Of a stretch of 64,000 bases of DNA, positions 50,420 through 60,268 are shown in pieces. The stretch is from Idiomarina zobellii (lineage in GTDB: Bacteria; Pseudomonadota; Gammaproteobacteria; Enterobacterales; Alteromonadaceae). The DNA lies in contig NZ_FNCB01000002.1 of NCBI RefSeq assembly GCF_900100855.1, forward strand, positions 124,001-188,000, written 5' to 3'. The notes beneath the pieces are model-generated. The model did not search any database, was not told the origin of the DNA, and worked only from the letters and a program-made list of their open reading frames with translations. Each line of letters opens with the position of its first letter. The stretch's first letter is position 1. Made by a program: the position numbers and the translations under genes.

Positions 50420-51046
50420 CTATACTTTATAATGTGTCGCTACCAAGTAGACTTCTCTGGAACGAGCCCGAGAAGAATCTGGTTTACGTGTTTTGACCGT
50501 TTTGAAAGCGGCTCTTGCATCTTTCAGGAACTCTTCGAACCCTTGCCCCTGAAATACTTTGACGACAAAATGGCCGCCAGGTTTCAATACTTGGTGACAC
50601 ATATCCAAAGCTAGCTCTACTAAGTACATAGAGCGTGCTTGATCAACCGTGCCATTACCACTCATATTTGGCGCCATATCCGACAATATAACATCGACGT
50701 TCTTGCCACCAATTCTTTCGGTTAACGCCTCCAGTACAGATTCTTCACGAAAATCGCCCTGAAGGAAATCGACACCAGCGATTGGGTCCATCGGTAAAAT
50801 ATCGCAGGCGATAATTTGCCCGTCGCCATTGAAATAGTCAGCAACGTATTGTGACCAACCGCCGGGAGCAGCCCCTAGATCAACGACAGTCTGGCCTTTT
50901 TTGATCAACTTATCTTTCTGCTGAATTTCTTCCAGTTTGAAAACCGCCCGAGAACGCAGGCCTTTTTTTTGCGCTTTTTGCACAAAATGGTCATCAAAAT
51001 GCTCTTTCAGCCAACGCTGACTACTGACACTGCGCTTTTTTCCCAT
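50420..51046 (-). CDS. rlmE: 23S rRNA 2'-O-ribose methyltransferase RlmE
   Basis: RlmE (FtsJ/RrmJ) methylates U2552 in the A-loop of 23S rRNA and is heat-inducible in E. coli. The 208-residue protein shows the SAM-binding loop [14 protein letters not shown] near residue 60, [11 protein letters not shown] with the catalytic Asp, and the [10 protein letters not shown] segment with the catalytic Lys. It lies directly upstream of ftsH, as in E. coli, and is divergent from yhbY. Confidence 0.97.
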   Translation of the reverse strand: MGKKRSVSSQRWLKEHFDDHFVQKAQKKGLRSRAVFKLEEIQQKDKLIKKGQTVVDLGAAPGGWSQYVADYFNGDGQIIACDILPMDPIAGVDFLQGDFREESVLEALTERIGGKNVDVILSDMAPNMSGNGTVDQARSMYLVELALDMCHQVLKPGGHFVVKVFQGQGFEEFLKDARAAFKTVKTRKPDSSRARSREVYLVATHYKV

Positions 51047-51087
51047 GATTTACCGAAGTTTCCTCAATTAACTGGCTAGAACACCTT

Positions 51088-51116
51088 ATCTGGCGTTACA
51101 ATACCAAAAATTCAAG
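51088..51116 (-). promoter_or_regulatory. Possible sigma-32 promoter for rlmE-ftsH
   Basis: On the minus strand CTTGAA (51116-51111) is followed after 15 bases by CGCCAGAT (51095-51088). The second box deviates at two positions from the heat-shock consensus CCCCATnT. The site is about 40 bases before rlmE; the E. coli rlmE-ftsH operon is under sigma-32, which supports the call. Confidence 0.45.
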
Positions 51117-51138
51117 TCGTAAACCGGAATATTAGCAA

Positions 51139-51435
51139 ATGTCATTAACAAATAAACAAAAGCAGTTTTTGAAAGGACTGGCTCACCCGTTAAAGCCTGT
51201 GGTGTTATTAGGCGCAAACGGATTAACCGAAGGTGTTATTGCCGAAATAGAGCAAGCACTTGAACACCATGAGCTCATTAAGATAAAGGTGCCAGAGGAA
51301 GACAAAGAATTACGCCAGCAGATTATGGCAACTATTGTTCAGCATACCGACGCTGAGCAAGTGCAAATTATTGGTAAAACTCAAATTCTGTATAAGCAGG
51401 CCGAAGAACCTCAGATAAAACTACCTCGCCGTTAA
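51139..51435 (+). CDS. yhbY: CRM-domain RNA-binding protein YhbY
   Basis: YhbY is a small CRM-domain protein associated with pre-50S particles. The 98 residues start MSLTNKQKQFLKGLAHPLKP and contain the GxxG-type loop LLGANGLTEGVI near residue 28, then EHHELIKIKVP. Divergent from rlmE and convergent with the HTH protein gene, one base apart from its stop. Confidence 0.94.
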   Translation: MSLTNKQKQFLKGLAHPLKPVVLLGANGLTEGVIAEIEQALEHHELIKIKVPEEDKELRQQIMATIVQHTDAEQVQIIGKTQILYKQAEEPQIKLPRR

Positions 51436-51436
51436 G

Positions 51437-51967
51437 TTAACGCAGCTCCTCCGTCTTGGGTGGATCCATAGCCATTGCGCGAGCAATAAGCTCGACCGCC
51501 TGTTCTTTATTCAGAAAATTGTCTTTAGACAATAAGTAGCACTCCAGCAGAAAGGCTTCGGCTTTTCTGCTGCTCTCTAGTTGGTATTTTTCCAGTAGAG
51601 GCCTGACTCTTCGGTGAGCATTCAGAAAGTTAAACCTTTGCCATTGCTCGTGCTCTCGGACACTTGCTTTGGTGTAGTCGGCAGCACTATAGACATACTG
51701 TGGTTTACTTAAGTCTTGCCCAGGCGCGAAGAACCAATCCAGCGATATACCTTCTCTGAGTAACGCCCGAATAATCTCAAACCAAGGCAGCTTGCCACTG
51801 CGACGCCAATTATTGTAGTCCATCTGTGTTTTGCCGAGCCAAATAGCCACATCTTTATAAGTAGACTTATTTGAAACCAGCTTCAGCTTTTCAAAACATT
51901 CTGTAACAGATAAGTCGTCAACTTGAGTATAGGAGAGAGGGTCAAACCCCAAGGCTTCCGTGTCCAT
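51437..51967 (-). CDS. Lone CI-repressor-type helix-turn-helix protein
   Basis: A 176-residue protein of unknown role. Its N-terminal half resembles the DNA-binding domain of phage CI-type repressors (Bac_CI_repr family): residues about 36-80 read TYKDVAIWLGKTQMDYNNWRR, then KLPWFEIIRALLREGISLDWFF. The C-terminal half is helical and charged and shows no LexA-type peptidase (no Ser-Lys dyad context), so it should not undergo RecA-triggered self-cleavage. No phage genes lie nearby. It sits between greA and yhbY, where many relatives have no gene. The ribosome-binding site is weak. Confidence 0.65.
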   Translation of the reverse strand: MDTEALGFDPLSYTQVDDLSVTECFEKLKLVSNKSTYKDVAIWLGKTQMDYNNWRRSGKLPWFEIIRALLREGISLDWFFAPGQDLSKPQYVYSAADYTKASVREHEQWQRFNFLNAHRRVRPLLEKYQLESSRKAEAFLLECYLLSKDNFLNKEQAVELIARAMAMDPPKTEELR

Positions 51968-52062
51968 CGTTTAGTTTCTTTGTTTTATTTATGTTAACAA
52001 TTAGTGATAGGTGCGGAAATATACAGCAAGACGGTGGAAAAACAACCAAAAGCAAGGCTGAA

Positions 52063-52102
52063 AAATAAAAAAGACTGGTAAACCTAAGTTTCCAGCCTTT
52101 TA
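52063..52102 (-). terminator. Terminator after greA
   Basis: On the minus strand an imperfect stem (AAGGCTGG...AAAC / GTTT...CCAGTCTT) with a TTAG loop is followed by a U-rich tract, about 25 bases after the greA stop. It ends the carAB-greA transcript. Confidence 0.7.
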
Positions 52103-52125
52103 AAAAGCTTAGTAAATTTAAAGAG

Positions 52126-52602
52126 TTACTTGTACTCTACTGCAACAACCTCGTACTCAACTTCACCATTAGGTGTCGTTACTGTTGCAACATCATCGAT
52201 TTCCTTACCAATTAAGGCACGAGAAATTGGAGAGTTAACGGAAATAAGGTTCGACTTAATATCCGCTTCATCATCACCAACAATTTTATAAGTAACCTCT
52301 TCATCAGTCTTGGTGTTATACACTGTAACTGTTGCACCAAAAATCACTTTACCGTTATTAGGTACTTTAGTGACATCAATGATTTGAGCGTTAGAAAGCT
52401 TCGATTCAATTTCTTGAATTCGACCTTCACAAAAACCTTGTTGCTCACGCGCAGCGTGGTACTCAGCGTTCTCTTTTAAGTCACCGTGCTCACGTGCATC
52501 GGCAATCGCCTCGACAATGCGAGGTCGCTCTACCGTTTTTAAACGCTTCAGCTCATCTCTTAACAACTGAGCGCCCCGTTCCGTCATTGGAATCTGGTTC
52601 AT
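52126..52602 (-). CDS. greA: Transcription elongation factor GreA
   Basis: GreA enters the secondary channel of backtracked RNA polymerase and stimulates transcript cleavage. The 158 residues equal the E. coli length. The N-terminal coiled coil holds the tip acidic residues within [22 protein letters not shown] (about 35-57), and the C-terminal FKBP-like domain ends [13 protein letters not shown]. The ATG overlaps the carB stop by four bases, so it is translated together with carB. Confidence 0.97.
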   Translation of the reverse strand: MNQIPMTERGAQLLRDELKRLKTVERPRIVEAIADAREHGDLKENAEYHAAREQQGFCEGRIQEIESKLSNAQIIDVTKVPNNGKVIFGATVTVYNTKTDEEVTYKIVGDDEADIKSNLISVNSPISRALIGKEIDDVATVTTPNGEVEYEVVAVEYK

Positions 52603-55600
52603 ACTAACGATACCCTTTTATGTAATTCTTGTACTGAGCTAACCCGAGCTCTGTCGTCCGCGGTGTTTGCTTTAACGGTTGCGAACGCTGCATTTAATGT
52701 GGTGGTGTAAATCACTTTATTCAACAGCGCTTCTCGACGAATGTAAACAGAGTCTTCAATCGCCTGACGACCTTCTACCGTGTTGATAATATAACTGTAC
52801 TCGCCATTCTTTATAGCATCAACAATATTTGGTCGACCTTCCTGAAGCTTATTGACGATAGAGCAGTCAATACCTTCTTCTGCGAGCATCTTCGCCGTAC
52901 CGCGTGTTGCTTCAAGACTAAACCCTAGTGCCAGCAAGCCACGAGCAAGATCCATAAGACGCTGTTTATCGCTGTCTTTCACTGAAATAAGCGCTTTACC
53001 TTTTTTCGCCAGCGCTTCACCAGCCCCTAAATTAGCTTTGGCGTAGGCTTCTTCAAAGCTTTCACCAACGCCCATAACCTCACCCGTTGAGCGCATTTCC
53101 GGACCACGAATAGGGTCCACGCCCTGGAACTTAGCAAAAGGAATAACCACTTCTTTAACCGAGTAATACGGTGGAATAATCTCTTTCACATAGCCCTGCT
53201 CTTCAAGGCTGCGCCCGACCATAACTCGTGCTGCGACTTTCGCCAGTGGTACACCGGTTGCTTTAGATACAAAAGGTACGGTACGAGCCGCACGAGGGTT
53301 TACTTCTATTAAGTAAATCTCGTCGTCTTTTACGGCAAACTGTGCATTCATTAAGCCGTTTACATTGAGCTCAAACGCCAATTTACGCATTTGTTCACGT
53401 AGCTGCGCCTGAATGATATCGCTTAAAGAATAAGGGGGTAATGAACACGCCGAGTCACCTGAGTGAACGCCAGCTTCTTCAATGTGCTGCATAATGCCGC
53501 CAATAAGGACGTCCTTGCCGTCACAAATAGCATCGACATCGACCTCAATCGCATTATCAAGGAACTTGTCCAACAATACAGGGGCATCGTTTGACACTTT
53601 TACGGCATCAGTCAGATAACGCTGCAAATCTGTCTCGTCGTAGACAATTTCCATAGCACGGCCACCCAGAACGTATGACGGACGAACGACCAACGGATAG
53701 CCAATACGTTTCGCTTCAGTCAAAGCTTCGTTAAAGCCTGTGACTGTGGCGTTTTCCGGCTGCTTAAGGCCTAAACGACGAACCGCTGTTTGGAAGCGCT
53801 CACGATCTTCCGCCCGGTCAATAGCATCTGGCGACGTACCAATAATAGGTACACCATTCGCTTCTAACTCACGCGCCAGCTTCAGAGGAGTCTGGCCACC
53901 GTACTGAACAATAACGCCTTTTGGCTTCTCAATACGCACAATTTCCAGCACATCTTCCAGAGTAATAGGTTCGAAGTACAAGCGGTCAGACGTATCGTAG
54001 TCGGTTGACACAGTTTCTGGGTTACAGTTCACCATAATGGTTTCATAGCCATCATCGCGAAGCGCCAGCGCTGCGTGAACACAGCAATAGTCGAACTCAA
54101 TACCTTGTCCGATGCGGTTAGGACCGCCGCCGATAACCATGATTTTCTCTTTATCAGACGGCTCTGCTTCACACTCTTCATCGTAACTCGAGTACATGTA
54201 CGCAGTGCTTGAAGCAAACTCCGCTGCACACGTATCGACGCGCTTGTAAACAGGGTGAATATTGAATTGCTGACGCTTTTTCCGAACCTCAGCCTCACTT
54301 ACATGCAGAACATCTGCGATACGGGCATCGGCAAAGCCACGACGCTTAAGCACAGACATAACGTCTTCGGTCAACCCGGCCAGGCCAAGTTCATCGACTT
54401 CTTTTTCTAGGTTGATAAGCTCTTCAATTTGAATCAGGTACCACTCGTCTATGCGTGTTAGCTCAAACACTTCACGAACAGTCATACCCAAACGGAACGC
54501 ATCCGCAATGTACCAAATACGTTCAGCGCCCGGTTCCTTCAATTCACGAATGACCTTCGAGCGCGCATCTTCTGCCTGCAGGTCAACCACGGGGTCAAAT
54601 CCAGCAGCCCCAAGTTCCAAGCCACGCAACGCTTTTTGCATCGATTCCTGGAAGTTACGGCCAATAGCCATAACCTCTCCCACCGACTTCATTTGTGTGG
54701 TTAAACGGTCATTACAGTTTGCAAACTTCTCGAAGTTAAAGCGAGGAATCTTAGTGACCACGTAGTCTAACGCAGGCTCAAACGAGGCTGGTGTGACACC
54801 GCCGGTAATTTCGTTCTCAAGCTCGTCTAGCGTATAACCAACTGCCAGCTTCGCTGCTACCTTCGCAATTGGGAAGCCGGTTGCTTTCGACGCCAGAGCC
54901 GAGGAGCGAGAAACTCGAGGGTTCATTTCAATGATAACCATACGCCCAGTGTCTGGGTTAACCCCGAACTGCACGTTTGAACCGCCCGTTTCAACACCAA
55001 TTTCACGCAATACGGCCATCGCCGCATCACGCATTATCTGAAACTCTTTGTCGGTCAGTGTTTGTGCCGGAGCAACCGTAATGGAGTCACCGGTATGAAT
55101 ACCCATAGCATCGAAGTTTTCGATGGTACACACGATAATGCAGTTGTCGCTCTTATCGCGCACCACTTCCATTTCGTACTCTTTCCAGCCAAGTAGTGAC
55201 TCATCAATAAGGAGTTCGTTCGTCGGTGATAGATCTAAGCCGCGGCGACAAATCTCTTCAAATTCTTCTCGGTTGTACGCGATACCACCGCCGCTTCCGC
55301 CCATAGTGAAAGACGGACGAATAATGCATGGAAAGCCTAAACGGTCCAGCACATCGAACGCTTCTTCCATACTGTGCGCCATTTCCGCATTCGGTGTCTC
55401 CAGACCAATAGCTTTCATGGCCTTGTCGAAACGGTCACGGTTTTCTGCTTTATCAATAGCATCGGCATTAGCACCGATCATTTCGACTTTATAGCGTTCG
55501 AGTACACCATGACGATCAAGATCTAACGCACAGTTCAGTGCCGTTTGGCCACCCATTGTTGGCAAAATGGCATCAGGACGCTCGCGCTCAATAATTTTTT

Positions 55601-55823
55601 CTAAAACTTCCCAGTGAATTGGCTCAATATAGGTTGCGTCGGCCATTTCCGGGTCAGTCATGATGGTTGCCGGGTTCGAGTTTACCAATATAACTCGGTA
55701 ACCTTCCTCACGCAGGGCTTTGCAAGCTTGGGCTCCAGAGTAATCAAACTCACACGCCTGACCGATAACAATCGGACCTGCGCCTAAAATCAAAATGCTT
55801 TTAATGTCGGTACGTTTTGGCAT
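52599..55823 (-). CDS. carB: Carbamoyl-phosphate synthase large chain
   Basis: CarB makes carbamoyl phosphate from ammonia, bicarbonate and two ATP, serving arginine and pyrimidine synthesis. The 1074-residue protein has two homologous ATP-grasp halves (about 1-400 and 553-930), with [17 protein letters not shown] and [16 protein letters not shown] as their opening motifs. An oligomerisation domain (about 400-550) and a C-terminal MGS-like allosteric domain (about 935-1074) follow. It forms carA-carB-greA. Confidence 0.98.
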   Translation of the reverse strand: MPKRTDIKSILILGAGPIVIGQACEFDYSGAQACKALREEGYRVILVNSNPATIMTDPEMADATYIEPIHWEVLEKIIERERPDAILPTMGGQTALNCALDLDRHGVLERYKVEMIGANADAIDKAENRDRFDKAMKAIGLETPNAEMAHSMEEAFDVLDRLGFPCIIRPSFTMGGSGGGIAYNREEFEEICRRGLDLSPTNELLIDESLLGWKEYEMEVVRDKSDNCIIVCTIENFDAMGIHTGDSITVAPAQTLTDKEFQIMRDAAMAVLREIGVETGGSNVQFGVNPDTGRMVIIEMNPRVSRSSALASKATGFPIAKVAAKLAVGYTLDELENEITGGVTPASFEPALDYVVTKIPRFNFEKFANCNDRLTTQMKSVGEVMAIGRNFQESMQKALRGLELGAAGFDPVVDLQAEDARSKVIRELKEPGAERIWYIADAFRLGMTVREVFELTRIDEWYLIQIEELINLEKEVDELGLAGLTEDVMSVLKRRGFADARIADVLHVSEAEVRKKRQQFNIHPVYKRVDTCAAEFASSTAYMYSSYDEECEAEPSDKEKIMVIGGGPNRIGQGIEFDYCCVHAALALRDDGYETIMVNCNPETVSTDYDTSDRLYFEPITLEDVLEIVRIEKPKGVIVQYGGQTPLKLARELEANGVPIIGTSPDAIDRAEDRERFQTAVRRLGLKQPENATVTGFNEALTEAKRIGYPLVVRPSYVLGGRAMEIVYDETDLQRYLTDAVKVSNDAPVLLDKFLDNAIEVDVDAICDGKDVLIGGIMQHIEEAGVHSGDSACSLPPYSLSDIIQAQLREQMRKLAFELNVNGLMNAQFAVKDDEIYLIEVNPRAARTVPFVSKATGVPLAKVAARVMVGRSLEEQGYVKEIIPPYYSVKEVVIPFAKFQGVDPIRGPEMRSTGEVMGVGESFEEAYAKANLGAGEALAKKGKALISVKDSDKQRLMDLARGLLALGFSLEATRGTAKMLAEEGIDCSIVNKLQEGRPNIVDAIKNGEYSYIINTVEGRQAIEDSVYIRREALLNKVIYTTTLNAAFATVKANTADDRARVSSVQELHKRVSLV

Positions 55824-55875
55824 AAGTCGCTCTGTCTATCCTCTCGCTATACGTAATTGCTTATTGAACAACGAA

Positions 55876-57021
55876 TTACGCATTAGCCTGCATTAATTCA
55901 ATAAAATGGTCGAAAAGCTCACTGGCGTCGTGTGGACCCGGACTCGCTTCAGGGTGCCCCTGGAAACTAAACGCGGGTTTATCGTTACGGTGAACGCCCT
56001 GCAAAGTGCCATCGAACAATGAGCGATGCGTGACATCAAGACACGCCGGCAGGTTTTCTTCGTCAACCGCAAAGCCGTGGTTCTGACTGGTTATCATTAC
56101 CTGCTTAGTTTTAAGGTCTTGAACTGGATGGTTTGCGCCGTGGTGACCAAATTTCATTTTTACGGACTGCGCTCCGCTGGCAATTGACAGCAGTTGGTGA
56201 CCCAAACAAATACCGAAAATAGGAACATCTTTGTCCAGGAAGGTTTTTATGGCTTCAATTGCGTAGTCACATGGCTCTGGGTCGCCTGGGCCATTGGATA
56301 AAAAGATGCCATCAGGGTTCATTGCCAGAACATCTTCCGCCGGTGTCTGTGCCGGTACGACGGTTATTTTACAATTACGGTCAGCCAACAGCCTTAAAAT
56401 ATTTTGTTTGCAGCCATAATCGTATGCGACAACATGGTACTTTGACTGTTCAGGTTGAGTGAAACCTTCGCCAAGTTGCCAGCTTCCGCCTTTCCACTCA
56501 TACGGTTTGTCACAGCAAACTTCTTTCGCAAGGTCCATACCCTTAAGCCCGGGGAACTCCTGCGCTAACTTCAGCGCTTTCTGCTCGTCAAGCTCACCAA
56601 CGATAATACAGCCATTCTGAGCGCCTTTTTCTCGTAAAATGCGAGTCAAACGACGGGTGTCGATATCGGCAATACCCACAACATTGTGACGCTGCAAGTA
56701 CGCGCTTAGCGTTTCTTCTTTTCGAAAGTTACTGGCTTTCATAGCCAGGTCACGAATGATTAATCCTTTCGCCCACACGTTATCAGATTCTTGATCTTCT
56801 GAGTTAGTGCCTGTATTGCCAATGTGGGGATAGGTGAGGGTAACAATTTGTTCGGTATAAGATGGGTCGGTAAGAATTTCCTGATAGCCTGTCATTGCCG
56901 TATTAAAGACAACTTCACCGACGGCGGAGCCTTCCGCTCCTATTGCGGTTCCGCGAAAAACGGACCCGTCGGCAAGCACCAGAATCGCTCGTTTAGCGGA
57001 TTGACTCGCTAGAATACTCAA
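55876..57021 (-). CDS. carA: Carbamoyl-phosphate synthase small chain
   Basis: CarA is the glutaminase subunit that delivers ammonia to CarB. The 381-residue protein has the N-terminal CPSase domain ([30 protein letters not shown]) and a class I amidotransferase domain with the nucleophilic Cys in [10 protein letters not shown] and the catalytic His-Glu in [10 protein letters not shown] place the start at a TTG at 57021, because CGGAGG stands six bases upstream and the length matches E. coli (382); the frame is open to 57057. A terminator-like hairpin lies just upstream of the ribosome-binding site. Confidence 0.95.
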   Translation of the reverse strand: MSILASQSAKRAILVLADGSVFRGTAIGAEGSAVGEVVFNTAMTGYQEILTDPSYTEQIVTLTYPHIGNTGTNSEDQESDNVWAKGLIIRDLAMKASNFRKEETLSAYLQRHNVVGIADIDTRRLTRILREKGAQNGCIIVGELDEQKALKLAQEFPGLKGMDLAKEVCCDKPYEWKGGSWQLGEGFTQPEQSKYHVVAYDYGCKQNILRLLADRNCKITVVPAQTPAEDVLAMNPDGIFLSNGPGDPEPCDYAIEAIKTFLDKDVPIFGICLGHQLLSIASGAQSVKMKFGHHGANHPVQDLKTKQVMITSQNHGFAVDEENLPACLDVTHRSLFDGTLQGVHRNDKPAFSFQGHPEASPGPHDASELFDHFIELMQANA

Positions 57022-57097
57022 GGGCAACCTCCGTACATAAAAAAACGGGTGAATCAAATAATTTGACTTCGCCCGCCTTGCGTCCTGAACCGCGCAT
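56993..57097 (-). CDS. Possible carA leader peptide
   Basis: A 34-codon open frame starts with ATG at 57097, runs through the whole terminator hairpin and the carA ribosome-binding site, and stops 29 bases inside carA in another frame. A weak AGG lies shortly before the ATG. A ribosome translating it closely behind RNA polymerase would prevent the hairpin, as in pyrBI-type attenuation. Expression is unproven. Confidence 0.35.
   Translation of the reverse strand: MRGSGRKAGEVKLFDSPVFLCTEVALEYSSESIR
57039..57075 (-). promoter_or_regulatory. Probable transcription attenuator in the carA leader
   Basis: On the minus strand an imperfect stem pairs CGGG/CCCG, GAA/TTC and TCAAA/TTTGA around a TTAT loop (57075-57046). 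Seven U residues follow (57045-57039). The carA ribosome-binding site CGGAGG begins only a few bases later. An intrinsic terminator at this place can only be regulatory for carAB. Confidence 0.65.
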
Positions 57098-57170
57098 TTT
57101 GCCTGTTACATCCAAAAGCACGTTAACTGACTGAATTAACTGCCCGAATTGACTTAGGCAAATTGCACTT

Positions 57171-57199
57171 ATTTTACGAAATTTTACGGAAATCGTCCA
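57171..57199 (-). promoter_or_regulatory. Putative sigma-70 promoter for carAB-greA
   Basis: On the minus strand TGGACG (57199-57194) and TAAAAT (57176-57171) are spaced by 17 bases, just after the dapB stop. Transcription would start near 57163 and give a leader of about 140 bases before carA. No convincing ArgR box was seen. Confidence 0.5.
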
Positions 57200-57206
57200 G
57201 TTATAT

Positions 57207-58007
57207 TTATTGCTTGAGCAGCTGACTGAACACCTTGTTAAGCTCGAGTATGTCCTGCATACCATAGTTACCAGGCTTTTGCCGGTATAACCATAAGCCC
57301 GCATTGATAGCGCCTTGCGCAAAGGTATTTCTATTGCTGACTTTATGACCTAATTCTATACGCTCACCTTCTGTGGCAAGGGTAACCTGATGTTCACCAA
57401 TAATATCGCCCGCGCGCATCACCGAAAAGCCGATACTCTCGTCTTGTCTGACACCATCACCACGCACACCAGTATTTACTGTACTCCAATCTTGATGGCG
57501 TCCTTTTGCCGCGGCCTCTCCAAGTGCAATAGCCGTGCCGGATGGTGCGTCTTTCTTATGCTTGTGGTGAGCTTCAAATATCTCAATATCAGCCGTTGAT
57601 AAAGCGGCACTCGCCAAAGCAACTAACTGCTCTAACAAAGCCACTCCAACACTGGTATTGCGTGCGTAGAGAACAGGGATTTGTTCTGAGGCGGTTGCCA
57701 GCATTTGTTGTTGCTTATCCGTAAGTCCTGTCGTACACACCACAACAGGAAGTTTGCTCTGCAAGGCATAGGTTAAATTCTCTTCCAGTGCTTCGGGCAG
57801 CGAGAAGTCAATAAGCACATCAATGTTCTGTGCATTGATGTTTTTCAATGACGTGTACTTGAGACCATTATCCAGCTCTTTTCCAAAAACACTACTGGTT
57901 GAGCGGACAATTGCAGCCGTCAATTCTGCTTTTTCGCTTTGCCCAAGCGCAGTAACAACCGCTTGCCCCATGCGCCCGGACGCACCCAAAACACCCACTT
58001 TCAACAT
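57207..58007 (-). CDS. dapB: 4-hydroxy-tetrahydrodipicolinate reductase
   Basis: DapB reduces hydroxy-tetrahydrodipicolinate in the lysine/diaminopimelate pathway. The 266-residue protein has the nucleotide-binding [13 protein letters not shown] at the start and the catalytic region [15 protein letters not shown] near residue 155. A GDIIGEH motif follows. It begins two bases after the stop of an amino-acid symporter gene and precedes the carAB leader. Confidence 0.96.
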   Translation of the reverse strand: MLKVGVLGASGRMGQAVVTALGQSEKAELTAAIVRSTSSVFGKELDNGLKYTSLKNINAQNIDVLIDFSLPEALEENLTYALQSKLPVVVCTTGLTDKQQQMLATASEQIPVLYARNTSVGVALLEQLVALASAALSTADIEIFEAHHKHKKDAPSGTAIALGEAAAKGRHQDWSTVNTGVRGDGVRQDESIGFSVMRAGDIIGEHQVTLATEGERIELGHKVSNRNTFAQGAINAGLWLYRQKPGNYGMQDILELNKVFSQLLKQ

Positions 58008-58009
58008 TA

Positions 58010-59239
58010 TTATGACTCCGTTTTAACTGTGCTGTCATCCTGCAACAGGTTTTCACTACGTGCAACCACTCGTGACACCATCATATCACCAGTGACATTT
58101 GTGAGCGTGCGCGCCATATCGATAATACGGTCAATGGCTGCAATAAAGGCGATGCCTTCCAGCGGCAAGCCAATAACGTTCAAGGTGACCGTCAACATAA
58201 CCAATGCGGTACCTGGAACACCAGCTGTCCCCACTGACGCCAGTGTTGCGGTAAGCATGATAAGTCCGTAATCCATCCATTCTAACGGAATACCATAAAG
58301 CTGAGCGATAAAAATGGATGCCACAGCGGGATAAATACCACCGCAACCGTCCATATTTATAGTAGCCCCCAGAGGCAACACAAAGCTTGCGTAGTCTTTT
58401 GAGACTTTAAGGCGTTCTGTTACCGCTCTGTGAGCTGCCGGTAAAGAACCGAACGAGCTGCAGGTCGTAAATGCAACTATCTGAGCATCAAATACGGCTT
58501 TAAAAAACTCCCGGACACTCATACCGCCGGCCGTTCTCACTAAGCCCCCATAAACAACAACGATATGAATAAGGCACGCAAGATAAATAACCCCAACAAA
58601 CTTAGCCAGTGGCAGCAATGTTGAAAAGCCATATTCACCAATAACCCAGGACATAAGGCCAAATACACCAACAGGCGTCAGTTGTAAAACCATGCGAGTG
58701 ATTTCATACATAACCTCAGCGCCGGACTTTATCGTTTTACGTAACGGCTCGGCCTTCTGACTCAGTCGCTGAATAGCAATGCCGACCAGCGCCGCAAAAA
58801 CCACGATTTGCAGAACGTTACCTTCTGTCAGTGCCGCAAATGGGTTATCAGGAACAAAGTTGAGAAAAACTTCTGACACACTCGGAATGGTTTTTTCATT
58901 TTGTTCAGTTGGGGTCAAAACGGTTTCCGGGCTAATGTCGATAACGGTCGCCAGTGTCAAACCTATTGCACTGGCAATAACCGCTGTGAACATGAATAAA
59001 CCAATGGTTTTTACACCCAGTCGCCCTAATTTTTTGCCATCGTTTAGATCAGTAATGGCGCTGACAATGGCGCAGAATATTAATGGAGCCACGAGCATTT
59101 TTATGGCTTTAATAAAAAGGTCACCCAATGGCTTTAAGGCAACACCTACTTCCGGTGCTAAGCCACCAATCAGCATACCCGCAGCAAATGCCCCTAACAC
59201 GCGCTGCCAAAACGGAATTGCGAACCACACTTTCAACAT
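58010..59239 (-). CDS. Dicarboxylate/amino acid:cation symporter (DAACS family)
   Basis: A 409-residue inner-membrane transporter with about eight membrane helices and two re-entrant hairpins, of the GltP/GltT/DctA family. These take up glutamate, aspartate or C4-dicarboxylates with Na+ or H+. Visible signatures are [12 protein letters not shown] (hairpin 1, where many homologues read SSSAATLP), [16 protein letters not shown] with the NMDG cation/substrate motif, and the [10 protein letters not shown]-type hairpin 2. The substrate is not determined by these motifs. It is transcribed into dapB with a 2-base gap, so aspartate or glutamate uptake next to lysine and carbamoyl-phosphate synthesis is suggestive. 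Confidence 0.88.
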   Translation of the reverse strand: MLKVWFAIPFWQRVLGAFAAGMLIGGLAPEVGVALKPLGDLFIKAIKMLVAPLIFCAIVSAITDLNDGKKLGRLGVKTIGLFMFTAVIASAIGLTLATVIDISPETVLTPTEQNEKTIPSVSEVFLNFVPDNPFAALTEGNVLQIVVFAALVGIAIQRLSQKAEPLRKTIKSGAEVMYEITRMVLQLTPVGVFGLMSWVIGEYGFSTLLPLAKFVGVIYLACLIHIVVVYGGLVRTAGGMSVREFFKAVFDAQIVAFTTCSSFGSLPAAHRAVTERLKVSKDYASFVLPLGATINMDGCGGIYPAVASIFIAQLYGIPLEWMDYGLIMLTATLASVGTAGVPGTALVMLTVTLNVIGLPLEGIAFIAAIDRIIDMARTLTNVTGDMMVSRVVARSENLLQDDSTVKTES

Positions 59240-59333
59240 ACTACTGCCCGTCGGTCAAATAAATGGGCGCTAGATTAGTGTGTCACTTTACAAAGGGAAA
59301 GAACCGGTTGATATACCTTATAACCGTTTAAAC

Positions 59334-59361
59334 AAAAAGCGCGGCTTAATAGACCGCGCTT
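59334..59361 (-). terminator. Terminator after the M48 protease gene
   Basis: On the minus strand the stem AAGCGCGG / CCGCGCTT with loop TCTATTAAG-type sequence is followed by UUUUUG and more U residues, about 25 bases after the stop at 59387. It ends the dnaK-dnaJ-protease block. Confidence 0.85.
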
Positions 59362-59386
59362 GTTTGGTGACGTTAGGATCTGGTCA

Positions 59387-60223
59387 TTACTCAGCAGGTT
59401 TATCGAGCGATGCAGGTCGTTGACAGTTAGGCGTGTTACCTGCAGCAACTGCTTGCTGGTACCGACTTTGAAGTGAGGGTATTTGTGCTTCTAAGTCCTG
59501 AATACGAGTGTCCGGATTCGGGTGAGTTGATAATAACTCCGGTGGAGCGGCTCCGCCAGACGCGGCTTTCATATTGCGCCATAATTCTGGTGCCTGGTCG
59601 AGTCGAAAACCCGCATCAGCCATATATTCAAGACCCAGCTCGTCAGACTCAGATTCATGCGTTCTCGAATACGGTAAAAGGACACCCACTTGCGCGCCAA
59701 TACCCAATGCCGCCATGAGCAAGCCCGCTTCTTTGCTATCAAGCTGGCTATTTGCGATAACGCCGCCAATCTGTAGACCAAGGCCGACTAGCATATTGCT
59801 GGAAATGCGTTCATTGCTATGCTCAGCTATGACATGACCAATTTCGTGTCCAATAACCGCCGCTAACTGGTGCTGATTTTCCGCAGTTTCCAGCAAGCCG
59901 TTATAAACACCTATATAACCACCAGGTAGTGCAAAAGCATTGACCGTTGGTTCATCAAACACAGTGACTTCCCAGTCCATCTGCGCATAGTCACCCGGCA
60001 AAGTCTCAACCAAAGCATCGGTAACACAACGCACGTATGCGTTAACCTGTTCATCTTGGTTGATTTTACCTTCTTTACGCATTTCCTCGTAGGAGGCAGC
60101 CCCCATTTTGTTCAACTCACTGCTCGGATAGAGCTGCAACTGTGAACGTCCGGTTGGTGACTGTGCACAACTGGCCAGAGTCACCGCTGCTGTTATACCT
60201 AACAAAACTGTTTTAAGCTGCAT
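59387..60223 (-). CDS. M48-family zinc metalloprotease, lipoprotein
   Basis: A 278-residue protein with a lipobox-type signal peptide (TLASCAQS, cysteine near residue 19), hence a periplasm-facing lipoprotein. The zinc site HEIGHVIAEHSNERIS lies near residues 126-141 and the third ligand Glu is probably in SRTHESESDELGLEYM near residue 195. This fits the soluble M48 group (BepA/LoiP/YcaL relatives), which take part in envelope quality control; a single assignment is not possible. It lies 45 bases after dnaJ on the same strand without an intervening terminator, so it may be coexpressed with the chaperones. Confidence 0.85.
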   Translation of the reverse strand: MQLKTVLLGITAAVTLASCAQSPTGRSQLQLYPSSELNKMGAASYEEMRKEGKINQDEQVNAYVRCVTDALVETLPGDYAQMDWEVTVFDEPTVNAFALPGGYIGVYNGLLETAENQHQLAAVIGHEIGHVIAEHSNERISSNMLVGLGLQIGGVIANSQLDSKEAGLLMAALGIGAQVGVLLPYSRTHESESDELGLEYMADAGFRLDQAPELWRNMKAASGGAAPPELLSTHPNPDTRIQDLEAQIPSLQSRYQQAVAAGNTPNCQRPASLDKPAE

Positions 60224-60268
60224 CCGCTGCCTCCAATCATTAGCTAATACACTATAGTGATAGCCAAT

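Noticed and set aside
57046-57068. TGAATcaaataATTTGA resembling an ArgR box
   Set aside because: The second half does not match the ATTCA half-site at the right spacing, and the sequence is better explained as one arm and the loop of the carA leader hairpin.
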